In this document: positions 13,448 through 18,088 of the stretch, in pieces
Position numbering within the stretch: position 1 is the first letter of the stretch
How the letters are laid out: every line of letters begins with the position of its first letter
From: an uncultured delta proteobacterium
GTDB lineage: Bacteria; Myxococcota_A; Polyangia; Polyangiales; Polyangiaceae
Length of the DNA: 18,088 nt
NCBI GenBank assembly: GCA_903893335.1
Contig: CAITLX010000577.1
Coordinates: 1 to 18,088 of the forward strand
Direction: 5' to 3'
Program-made: the position numbers and the translations under genes
Notes under the pieces: generated by a model
Database searches by the model: none
Seen by the model: only the letters and a program-made list of their open reading frames with translations
What the model was told of the DNA's origin: nothing

Positions 13448-13476
13448 TTTGCACCAGGGCCGGTTCGCGCTAGGCT
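13448..13476 (+). promoter_or_regulatory. Candidate promoter of the two small genes
   Basis: TTTGCA (13448-13453), a 17-base spacer and TAGGCT (13471-13476) form a plausible housekeeping promoter about 175 bases before ATG 13652. The 15 bases at 13469-13483 (gctaggctttcggcc) recur with one change at 14435-14449, upstream of the RRM gene at a similar distance. Confidence 0.4.
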
Positions 13477-13651
13477 TTCGGCCACGGCACGTCCCCGTCG
13501 ACCGTCCGCGCTTCGCGCGGGCGCCCGCTTGGCGACGCGGCGTGCGCGGCATCCGAAGGGGTGCCGCTCCCATCTCTTGCCATCGCGGCCCCTTGCTCTC
13601 CAGCGCGCTCCGGCGCTCCAGCAGACCGCGAGCCACACAGGCTGATCCCGA

Positions 13652-13840
13652 ATGTCGAACCCGAGCGTCCAGAAGCGCCAGAAGGAGCGCGTCCGCCAGG
13701 AGCGCCAGAAAGAAAAAGACGCCGAGCGCAAGCGCCGGCGCGAGGAGGCCGCGAACCGTCCGCCCGGCGAGCCCGGCGTCGACCCGGACCTCGAAGGCAT
13801 CGTCGCGGGCCCCCAGCCCATCCCGGAAGAAGAGCCTTGA
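13652..13840 (+). CDS. Small highly charged protein of unknown function
   Basis: The 62-residue product has a strongly basic, Lys/Arg/Glu/Gln-rich N-terminal half (SVQKRQKERVRQERQKEKDA) predicted to be a single long helix. The C-terminal tail is acidic and proline-rich: PPGEPGVDPDLEGIVAGPQP then PIPEEEP. No known domain is recognised. I believe similar small KR-rich proteins with a DPDL-GI-GPQP tail exist in other Myxococcota, but that is memory, not a search. The helix could bind nucleic acid or ribosomes (inference from charge only). Its TGA overlaps the next ATG (TGATG), so the two genes are probably co-translated. Third-position GC preference supports that it is coding. Confidence 0.65.
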   Translation: MSNPSVQKRQKERVRQERQKEKDAERKRRREEAANRPPGEPGVDPDLEGIVAGPQPIPEEEP

Positions 13841-14217
13841 TGCGCCGTCGCTTCGACGAGCGCGCCGTCCGGTCGGCCGAGCGCCGCGCCCGCGAGGACG
13901 CCGCCCCGCGCCTCATCGCCGCCGTGCCCAACCTCGAGAGCCTGCAGATCAACGTGCGCGAGCACCGCGCGGGCAACACCGTCGCCGACGCCACCTACGT
14001 GCGCCGCGTGGTCGTCCTGCACGCGCCAGCCATGTTCATCGTGCCCTGCGGCGAGCCCTCCTGCCGCGACGACCACGACCTGACCTCGTCGCTCATGCCG
14101 GGCCTGCGCAACGGCGCCACCCAGCTCGAGGGCGAGGACGACTGCCGCGGCACCGTGGGCAGCTCTCCCTGCCAGCGCGTCCTTCGCTGGACGGCCATCG
14201 CGGCGTACCGCCCGTAA
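13840..14217 (+). CDS. Small four-cysteine protein of unknown function
   Basis: The 125-residue protein starts at ATG 13840, overlapping the upstream stop, with a purine-rich ribosome site (ggaagaagag, 13825-13834). The first 25 residues are very basic (RRRFDERAVRSAERRARED). A middle part (NLESLQINVREHR, then YVRRVVVLHAPAMFIVPC) looks like beta strands. Four cysteines at C70, C75, C102 and C111 (CGEPSC, DDCRG, SPCQRV) could bind zinc. I do not recognise a named family; ribosome-associated or metal-binding roles are guesses. The last eight codons and the TAA lie inside the first copy of a 28-bp tandem repeat, so the C-terminus (TAIAAYRP) is part of the repeat unit. Confidence 0.75.
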   Translation: MRRRFDERAVRSAERRAREDAAPRLIAAVPNLESLQINVREHRAGNTVADATYVRRVVVLHAPAMFIVPCGEPSCRDDHDLTSSLMPGLRNGATQLEGEDDCRGTVGSSPCQRVLRWTAIAAYRP

Positions 14218-14303
14218 AGCGGCCGTCGCGGCGTACCGCCCGTAAAACGGCGGCGGCGGCGTACCGTCCGTAAAACGGCGGCCGCGGCGTACCGCCCGAG
14301 ACG
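14192..14303 (+). repeat. 28-bp tandem repeat, four copies, carrying a stop codon
   Basis: Four head-to-tail units of exactly 28 bases start at 14192, 14220, 14248 and 14276. They share the core gcggcgtaccgcccgtaaa with a few substitutions; the fourth copy diverges at its end (cgag for cgta). The first copy is the coding 3' end of the four-cysteine gene and includes its TAA. At unit junctions CCGT-AAA-ACGG can fold, and with one bulged C the stem extends to seven pairs, so the array could act as a transcript-end structure. Confidence 0.9.
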
Positions 14304-14413
14304 CTGTCCGCGCGGCTCGCGCTGCCTCCCATTCCTACCGGCGGCCTCGCTCCGTGGGCGATCTTTCCCGGCGGCGGCCTCGGCTACCGTCGCCCCCCCG
14401 AGGCGCTCTCGGA

Positions 14414-14442
14414 TGGCGCCCGCGCCCCCGACGTGCTAGCCT
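14414..14442 (+). promoter_or_regulatory. Candidate promoter of the RRM gene
   Basis: TGGCGC (14414-14419), 17 bases, then TAGCCT (14437-14442). The -35 box is poor. The -10-like block and its flank (gctagcctttcggcc, 14435-14449) match the candidate at 13469-13483 at 14 of 15 positions, which is the main support. Confidence 0.35.
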
Positions 14443-14534
14443 TTCGGCCTCGCGAACGTTACTGGCACTCGGCTTCACTGCTCTCTCGCTCAATAGGGAT
14501 CGCGGAAGGTCGCCCGGCGACGAATCACGGCTCG

Positions 14535-14552
14535 GCAGCGAAGCATCGCTGC
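14535..14552 (+). promoter_or_regulatory. Hairpin in the RRM mRNA leader (first)
   Basis: GCAGCGA and TCGCTGC form a perfect 7-bp stem closed by AGCA. It lies about 90 bases before the RRM start codon. Confidence 0.5.
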
Positions 14553-14596
14553 GACCATCTCCGAGGCTGCGGCCCTTCGTGGACGGATCACTGGAA

Positions 14597-14613
14597 GACG
14601 CGGATCCCGCGTC
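14597..14613 (+). promoter_or_regulatory. Hairpin in the RRM mRNA leader (second)
   Basis: GACGCGG and CCGCGTC form a perfect 7-bp stem closed by ATC, ending about 12 bases before the purine-rich ribosome site. Its position suggests an effect on translation or mRNA stability of the RRM gene. Confidence 0.5.
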
Positions 14614-14640
14614 AAGCGCCGCGCAGAGAGAGAAGCCATC

Positions 14641-14988
14641 ATGAGCACCCGCCTGTACGTCGGAAACCTTTCGTACCACTCGACGGACGAGTCCGTCACC
14701 CAGGCCTTCGCCAAGTTCGGTGAGGTCACCGAGGCCAAGGTCATGATCGACCGCGAGACGGGCCGTTCGCGCGGCTTCGCCTTCGTCGTGATGACCGACC
14801 CGAACGCCGCCCGCGAGGCGATCTCGCAGATGAACGGCGCGCTGCTCGACGGCCGCCCGCTCCGCGTGAACGAGGCTGAGGAGCGTCGTCCCGGCGGCGG
14901 TGGCGGCGGCGGTGGTGGCGGCGGCGGCGGCGGTGGCCCCCGCGGCGGCGGCGGCTCGCGTCGCTCCGATCGCAACGATCGCTGGTAA
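14641..14988 (+). CDS. RRM RNA-binding protein with poly-glycine tail
   Basis: This 115-residue protein is one RNA recognition motif (residues 3-80) followed by a glycine-rich tail. RNP2 is LYVGNL (5-10) and RNP1 is RGFAFVVM (44-51), with the aromatic residues at RNA-contacting positions intact. Residues 85-99 are fifteen consecutive glycines encoded by mixed GGC/GGT, then an RG/RS-type end (PRGGGGSRRSDRNDRW). The layout matches bacterial glycine-rich RNA-binding proteins of cyanobacteria and myxobacteria, many of which are cold-induced RNA chaperones. ATG 14641 has a strong purine-rich ribosome site. It is followed by a hairpin terminator, so it is probably monocistronic, but it sits directly before a DEAD-box helicase gene, a common partner in cold-shock RNA remodelling. 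Confidence 0.95.
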   Translation: MSTRLYVGNLSYHSTDESVTQAFAKFGEVTEAKVMIDRETGRSRGFAFVVMTDPNAAREAISQMNGALLDGRPLRVNEAEERRPGGGGGGGGGGGGGGGPRGGGGSRRSDRNDRW

Positions 14989-14999
14989 TCCCCACACGC

Positions 15000-15048
15000 G
15001 GGGGCGGACGCGCGCGGCCACTCGCCGTGCCTCCGCCCCCGTCGTTTC
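15000..15048 (+). terminator. Rho-independent-like terminator after the RRM gene
   Basis: GGGGGCGGA (15000-15008) pairs perfectly with TCCGCCCCC (15032-15040). The loop can form an inner CGGC/GCCG stem. A short T-containing run (gtcgttt) follows. The U-tract is weak, as is common in GC-rich genomes. Confidence 0.55.
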
Positions 15049-15117
15049 CCCCGCACGGCCCCGCCGTCGGCTCCTAGCGGACCGGCCTGGCTGCGGCCTC
15101 TGAAAGGCTCGTTTCAT

Positions 15118-16389
15118 TTGACGATTTTGCAGACTCCAAGTTCGACCATCGCATCGCTTCCCAGCTTTGAATCCCTCGGCGTAGCCGAGCCGCTGCTCCG
15201 CGCGCTGCGCGGGGCCGATTACCACACGCCGACCTCGATCCAGCTGCAGGCGATCCCGCCCGCGCTCGCCGGTCGAGACGTCCTCGGCTGTGCCCAGACG
15301 GGCACCGGCAAGACGGCCGCCTTCGCGCTGCCGATCCTCCAGCACCTCTCGAGCCGCCCCGCGCCCGTCCACGGGACGCGCCCGGTGCGCGCGCTCATCC
15401 TCTCCCCGACCCGCGAGCTCGCCTCGCAGATCGCCGCCTCGTTCGAGCGCTACGGCGTCCACACCGGCCTGCGCACCACCGTCGTCTACGGCGGCGTCGG
15501 CATCGGGCCCCAGGCCGCGACGCTCCGCCGCGGCATCGACGTGCTCGTCGCGACGCCCGGGCGCCTCGCCGACTTCCTGAAGCAGGGGCTCCTGTCGCTC
15601 GAGCACGTCGAGGTCTTCGTCCTCGACGAGGCCGACCGCATGCTCGACGACGGCTTCCTCCACGAGGTGCGCCGCATCGCCTCGCGCCTCCCGCGCAAGC
15701 GCCAGACGCTCTTCTTCTCGGCGACCATGCCGCAGGCCATCCGGCCGCTCGCCGACCAGCTGCTCTCCGACCCGGTGCGCGTCGAGGCGACCCCGGTCGC
15801 GTCGACCCCCGACACGGTCACGCAGTGCGTCTACTTCGTCGACTCGAAGAACAAGCGCGCGCTGCTCTCGCACCTGCTCGACGACGGCAGCATCACGCGG
15901 GCCATCGTGTTCACGCGCACCAAGCGCGGCGCCGACCGCACCGCGCTCCACCTCACCGACGCCAACATCGGCACCGAGGCCATCCACGGCGACAAGACGC
16001 AGGGCGCACGCGAGCGCGCGCTCTCGCGCTTCCGCGAGGGCCGTGCGCGCATCCTGGTCGCGACCGACCTCGCCGCGCGCGGCATCGACATCGCGAGCAT
16101 CTCGCACGTCATCAACTTCGACCTGCCCGAGGACCCCGAGGCCTACGTCCACCGCATCGGCCGCACCGCGCGCGCCGGCGCGAGCGGGCGCGCCATCTCC
16201 CTGTGCAGCCACGAGGAGCGCGATCGGCTCGCGAGCATCGAGAAGCTCATCCGTCGTCGCGTTCCCACCGTCGAGCACCACCCGTTCGCGCCCACCGGGG
16301 CAGCGAGCGTGGTCTCGTCCGCACCTGCCCGCTCGGCATGGCGCGGACCTTCCCGCGGCAACGTCCGGCGCTCGTCCTGGAAGACGTGA
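15118..16389 (+). CDS. DEAD-box ATP-dependent RNA helicase, RhlE-like
   Basis: The 423-residue protein has all DEAD-box motifs in order: Q motif region FESLGVAEPLLRAL to PTSIQLQAIP (17-47), motif I AQTGTGKT (59-66), Ia PTREL (97-101), Ib TPGRL (146-150), II DEAD (170-173), III SAT (201-203), IV IVFTRTK (263-269), V ATDLAARGID (315-324) and VI HRIGRTARAG (345-354). IHGDKTQGARERAL is typical of the RhlE subgroup. It unwinds short RNA duplexes using ATP, in ribosome assembly or mRNA decay. The C-terminal tail (about 385-423) is short and basic (APARSAWRGPSRGNVRRSS), as in RhlE types that bind RNA. No ATG fits; TTG 15118 is chosen, with AAAGG (15103-15107) ten bases upstream, and TTG 15127 is the alternative. 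Its stop overlaps the next GTG. Confidence 0.95.
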   Translation: MTILQTPSSTIASLPSFESLGVAEPLLRALRGADYHTPTSIQLQAIPPALAGRDVLGCAQTGTGKTAAFALPILQHLSSRPAPVHGTRPVRALILSPTRELASQIAASFERYGVHTGLRTTVVYGGVGIGPQAATLRRGIDVLVATPGRLADFLKQGLLSLEHVEVFVLDEADRMLDDGFLHEVRRIASRLPRKRQTLFFSATMPQAIRPLADQLLSDPVRVEATPVASTPDTVTQCVYFVDSKNKRALLSHLLDDGSITRAIVFTRTKRGADRTALHLTDANIGTEAIHGDKTQGARERALSRFREGRARILVATDLAARGIDIASISHVINFDLPEDPEAYVHRIGRTARAGASGRAISLCSHEERDRLASIEKLIRRRVPTVEHHPFAPTGAASVVSSAPARSAWRGPSRGNVRRSSWKT

Positions 16390-16697
16390 GCTCCACCGCC
16401 CCCCCGCCGGAGAGCACCCTCGCACCCGCCCTTCACCGGGCGGCGCGCGACGCCGGTGCTGGTTGGGCGAAGTGGTGGTGCGAGCGCCTTCGGCGCGAGG
16501 GCCGCACGGTCGCCGGAGGCTTCCCCGGGACGCTGCCCGAGGCGCGCTCGCGCGTGCTCCAGCAGCTCGCCGCCGAATCCGCCGCTGCCGCAGCCGACGC
16601 CATGTCGCCCGCCGAGCTCGACGTCCTCGCCCGCGCCGCCTACGTCGAGGCGAAGAACGTCTGGCGCGCGAGCGCGGTCCCCGACGACGGGTACTGA
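16386..16697 (+). CDS. Small helical protein of unknown function, coupled to the helicase
   Basis: The 103-residue product starts at GTG 16386, overlapping the helicase stop by four bases (GTGA). It begins with a proline-rich stretch, then mostly amphipathic helices rich in Ala, Arg and Glu (ALHRAARDAGAGWAKWWCER, PEARSRVLQQLAAESAAAAA, LDVLARAAYVEAKNVW). It ends in SAVPDDGY. No family is recognised. Close coupling suggests that it acts with, or is dosed with, the helicase, for example as a small partner protein (inference). The last nine codons and the TGA lie in a 37-bp direct repeat whose second copy follows the stop. Confidence 0.65.
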   Translation: MSSTAPPPESTLAPALHRAARDAGAGWAKWWCERLRREGRTVAGGFPGTLPEARSRVLQQLAAESAAAAADAMSPAELDVLARAAYVEAKNVWRASAVPDDGY

Positions 16698-16741
16698 GTC
16701 GCAGGCGAGCGCGGTCCCCGACGACGGATACTGAGTCGCTC
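16668..16741 (+). repeat. 37-bp tandem duplication carrying a stop codon
   Basis: The unit at 16668-16704 is repeated immediately at 16705-16741. Both begin gcgagcgcggtccccgacga and carry tactgagtcgc or the same with one change. There is one internal mismatch (g to a) and a different end (ag against tc). The first copy encodes ASAVPDDGY and the TGA of the small gene; the second copy is beyond the stop. Confidence 0.9.
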
Positions 16742-16746
16742 GGCCT

Positions 16747-17340
16747 CTACTTCGACGCCAGGTCACCGCGCGCGACGCGCGCGGTGAAGCCGGCGCGCGA
16801 GCGCACCGCTGCCGACGTCGCAGCCGTTGGATGGCCCGCAGCCTTCCAACCGACGACTCCGCCGGCCAGCACGGCTGCGTCGTCGTGGCCGTAGCGCCGG
16901 AGCGCCCGCACCAGCTCGGCTGCGAGCTCGCCTCCGACGTGGTCGTACGCGACGACGAGGCTCGCGTCGTCGAGGCCCGCGTCCACCATCGCGGAGGCGA
17001 AGAGCCACGGAGGCGCGACGCTGCCCGCGGCGCTCCCCGTGGGGTCGCGCACCGCATCGATCGCGACGAGCACCGCGCCCGGGACCTCGCCGGACCGCTC
17101 CGCAGCGGCGTCGCGCGCGACGACGCAGAGCACGCGCAGCCGAGCGTCGTCGGCGTGGGCGACGAGCCACTCGGCCGACACCGTCGGCACACGCGAGGGC
17201 GCGAGCGTGAGCCGCCGGCTCTCGCTGTCGGTCGGAAGCGCCGGCTCGCCCCGGTGGACCGCGCGCACCGAGCGCGCGGCCACGTTCCGCTCGGACGAGC
17301 GCGGGGGGCGCGCGAGTCGCAGCGCTCCGCGCGAGCTCAC
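16747..17340 (-). CDS. Rhodanese-type domain protein lacking the catalytic cysteine (N-terminal-type domain only)
   Basis: The protein is 197 residues from GTG 17340, which overlaps the DUF2325 stop (GTGA) and has GAGGG upstream; GTG 17190 would give just the domain (147 residues). The homologous part starts at TVSAEWLVAH (53-62) and includes VPGAV (86-90), LVVAYDHVGGELAAELVRAL (128-147) and VLAGGVVGWKAAGHP (157-171). In active rhodaneses a cysteine follows the tyrosine; here it is D133, as in the inactive first domain of two-domain thiosulfate/3-mercaptopyruvate sulfurtransferases. The linker typical of those proteins (GFTAR, about 184-188) is present, but the protein stops there, so the catalytic second domain is missing. 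The usual LDVR strand end is LCVVAR. It is either a non-catalytic binding protein or a remnant of a longer gene. The first 50 residues look unconserved. Confidence 0.8.
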   Translation of the reverse strand: MSSRGALRLARPPRSSERNVAARSVRAVHRGEPALPTDSESRRLTLAPSRVPTVSAEWLVAHADDARLRVLCVVARDAAAERSGEVPGAVLVAIDAVRDPTGSAAGSVAPPWLFASAMVDAGLDDASLVVAYDHVGGELAAELVRALRRYGHDDAAVLAGGVVGWKAAGHPTAATSAAVRSRAGFTARVARGDLASK

Positions 17341-17639
17341 GACGCCCTCGGCAGCTCGGTCGCGAGCGCGCGCAGGAAGGCCGAGCTGCATTTGCGCACG
17401 ATGCGCACCTGCCGCGACGAGGCGCGCGCCTCGCGCTTCGCGACCTGCACGGCCGTGTGGCTGTTCACGTCGGTGACGATGACGACGAGCTCGCAGCGCT
17501 CGATCATGCGGCGAAGGCCCTGCGCGCCGCGCCCCCCCATGTGGCCGGGGTGGTACTCGAGGTCGTGGCCCAGCGCGTGGGCGATGCGGGTCAGTTCGGG
17601 TTCGGCGCGTTCGACGCCGCCGACGATGGCGATGCGCAT
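17337..17639 (-). CDS. DUF2325 domain protein
   Basis: This 100-residue protein starts at ATG 17639, with GGAG six bases upstream; an in-frame TTG at 17702 is possible but adds a non-conserved stretch. The whole protein matches the DUF2325 pattern: MRIAIVGGVERAEPELTRIA, the glycine/histidine region YHPGHMGGRGAQGLRRMI (29-46), ELVVIVTDVNSHTAVQVAKR (50-69) and VRIVRKCSSAFLRAL (78-92). The family has a small Rossmann-like alpha/beta fold and no settled function. It is the first gene of a two-gene minus-strand unit with the rhodanese-like protein, the second start overlapping this stop by four bases. Histidines at 30, 33 and 61 and a cysteine at 84 could bind a ligand or metal (inference). Confidence 0.85.
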   Translation of the reverse strand: MRIAIVGGVERAEPELTRIAHALGHDLEYHPGHMGGRGAQGLRRMIERCELVVIVTDVNSHTAVQVAKREARASSRQVRIVRKCSSAFLRALATELPRAS

Positions 17640-17800
17640 GGGGCTCCGTTCGGGCTCGGCGGTCACGAGCCAGCAAGTTGTCCACGAGAACGACGGCCGC
17701 AAGGGGCGACCGCGCGCGAGGCGTCGGCCCGGTCGGCGTCGCTTCGGGTCCGGCGGGTCGCGCGGCGGCTCAGCGAACGCGCAGCGCTTGTCGGATACCG

Positions 17801-17817
17801 AAGGCCCTCCGGGCCTT
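17801..17817 (-). promoter_or_regulatory. Hairpin in the DUF2325 leader
   Basis: AAGGCCC and GGGCCTT form a perfect 7-bp stem with a 3-base loop. No U-tract follows on either strand, so a classical terminator is unlikely. It could be a leader regulatory structure, or help end the upstream transcript. Confidence 0.4.
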
Positions 17818-17863
17818 GGTACAACGACGACAACACGCGAACATTCCCGGCACCACGAGCGTC

Positions 17864-17891
17864 ACTCTAGACATCCGCCCGCCACCGTCAA
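17864..17891 (-). promoter_or_regulatory. Candidate promoter of the DUF2325-rhodanese unit
   Basis: On the minus strand TTGACG (17886-17891, 5 of 6) is followed after 16 bases by TAGAGT (17864-17869, 4 of 6). The -35 box lies in the left arm of the CCGTCA/TGACGG inverted repeat, so a repressor could compete here (inference). Confidence 0.45.
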
Positions 17892-17979
17892 CTCTCTTTT
17901 GCTGACGGCGTCGCTTTTTTAGTGGACGCACCCCAGCCGGGGCCGCCCCGGCGCCTGGTCGTACGGGCAGCGGTCGCGG

Positions 17980-18088
17980 TCAGCGCGGCGCCGAGCGCGA
18001 CCCAGGCGGCGCGATCTGCAAGGCGGCCATCTGCTGCATCGTGCGCTCGTAGCCCGCGGTGGAGCCGTCGAGGAAGATGACGTTGCCC
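17980..18088 (-). CDS. C-terminal end of an unidentified gene, partial (5' end outside window)
   Basis: Reading leftward from the right edge, one minus-strand frame has almost only G/C third positions and encodes 35 residues before TGA (17980-17982), including GNVIFLDGSTAGYERTMQQM and then AALQIAPPGSRSAPR. The codon bias and the flexible Pro/Ser/Arg tail are what one expects at the end of a real gene. The fragment is too short to name. Confidence 0.6.
   Translation of the reverse strand, partial: GNVIFLDGSTAGYERTMQQMAALQIAPPGSRSAPR

Larger units (their letters stand above)
13107..13651. other. Intergenic region between the kinase operon and the small-gene pair
   Basis: The 545 bases between the divergent genes hold no open frame with convincing codon use. 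The left part (13107-13260) would be the kinase mRNA leader. Around 13261-13350 the sequence is clearly more AT-rich than its surroundings, with several promoter-like blocks and a short inverted repeat CACTC/GAGTG (13300-13304 and 13314-13318) next to the minus-strand -35 box. The right part carries the plus-strand promoter candidate at 13448-13476. No RNA gene or mobile element is apparent. Confidence 0.5.
14304..14640 (+). other. Leader and promoter region of the RRM gene
   Basis: These 337 bases hold no convincing gene. They contain a promoter candidate (14414-14442) and two perfect hairpins (14535-14552 and 14597-14613), and end in a purine-rich ribosome site (agagagagaag, 14625-14635). 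If the promoter is right, the mRNA leader is about 190 bases long, which fits post-transcriptional or temperature-dependent control of a cold-shock-type RNA-binding gene (inference). Confidence 0.5.
17640..17979 (-). other. Intergenic region upstream of the DUF2325 operon
   Basis: These 340 bases between two minus-strand genes show no open frame with coding bias. They hold the promoter candidate (17864-17891), a leader hairpin (17801-17817), an inverted repeat CCGTCA/TGACGG (17885-17890 and 17903-17908) and a T6 run on the plus strand (17915-17920). The region 17840-17925 is relatively AT-rich. The candidate leader would be about 215 bases long. Confidence 0.5.

Noticed and set aside
13107..13454. 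N-terminal extension of the hybrid kinase to 13454
   Set aside because: The extra 116 residues are Arg/Pro-rich without conserved features and would run across the best promoter candidate. ATG 13106 starts just before the first membrane helix.
13561..13839. Upstream extension of the four-cysteine gene
   Set aside because: The extension is out-of-frame translation of the small charged gene; ATG 13840 has a good ribosome site and a typical TGATG overlap.
14463..14478. Sigma-54-like element (TGGCACT, 4 bases, TTCAC) before the RRM gene
   Set aside because: Spacing fits, but the essential GC pair of the -12 box is missing.
14893..14937. GGC/GGT repeat as a regulatory repeat
   Set aside because: It is the poly-glycine coding stretch of the RRM protein, a normal feature of that family.
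17885..17920. Inverted repeat CCGTCA/TGACGG followed by T6 as a plus-strand terminator
   Set aside because: The T-run is separated from the short 6-bp stem by six bases, and no plus-strand gene ends here. I treat it as part of the minus-strand promoter region.
17888..18088. Minus-strand frame ending at 17888 as the right-edge gene
   Set aside because: Upstream of about 18010 this frame loses coding-like third positions. The neighbouring frame ending at 17980 keeps near-perfect GC third positions.

Overview
The window is very GC-rich (mostly G or C at third codon positions) and uses GTG and TTG starts and 4-base ATGA/GTGA gene overlaps freely. Together with the gene content (large PAS/GAF hybrid kinases, CheR/CheB outside a motility cluster, RRM proteins), this suggests a soil-type Myxococcota (delta-proteobacterial, Polyangiales-like) chromosome. 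The taxonomic guess is inference. I see no rRNA, tRNA, CRISPR array, integrase or transposase.

Layout, left to right. 1-408 (-): 5' part of a DUF1295/steroid-reductase-like membrane protein, cut by the window edge. 525-3690 (+): a tight three-gene run of J-domain protein, HIRAN-domain protein and a TMTC-like multi-pass membrane protein with a helical-repeat tail. 3721-13106 (-): a five-gene signalling operon, transcribed right to left as hybrid histidine kinase (MASE-like membrane region, 2 PAS, GAF, coiled coil, HisKA, HATPase, 3 REC), cheR, stand-alone cheB, a REC-PAS regulator and a PAS3-GGDEF-EAL protein. 13107-13651 is a divergent promoter region. 13652-14217 (+): two small overlapping unknown genes, the second with four cysteines. 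14192-14303 is a 28-bp tandem repeat. 14641-16697 (+): an RRM/poly-glycine RNA-binding protein, a terminator, a RhlE-type DEAD-box helicase and a small coupled unknown gene. 16747-17639 (-): a DUF2325 protein followed by a rhodanese-type domain that lacks the catalytic cysteine. 17980-18088 (-): the C-terminal end of another gene that enters from the right.

How the genes may work together. The long minus-strand operon looks like one sensory device. A membrane and PAS/GAF sensor kinase feeds three attached receivers, CheR/CheB could set an adaptation state by methylation, the REC-PAS protein is a diffusible partner, and the last gene makes and/or breaks cyclic di-GMP. No chemoreceptor, CheA or CheW gene is present, so the methylation target is open. 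The RRM protein and DEAD-box helicase form an RNA-remodelling neighbourhood, and the RRM mRNA leader carries two perfect 7-bp hairpins.

The most unusual structural signal is that several gene ends lie inside short tandem repeats (periods 25, 28, 34 and 37 bp) that duplicate the stop codon. In one case the repeat seems also to supply the next gene's start codon.
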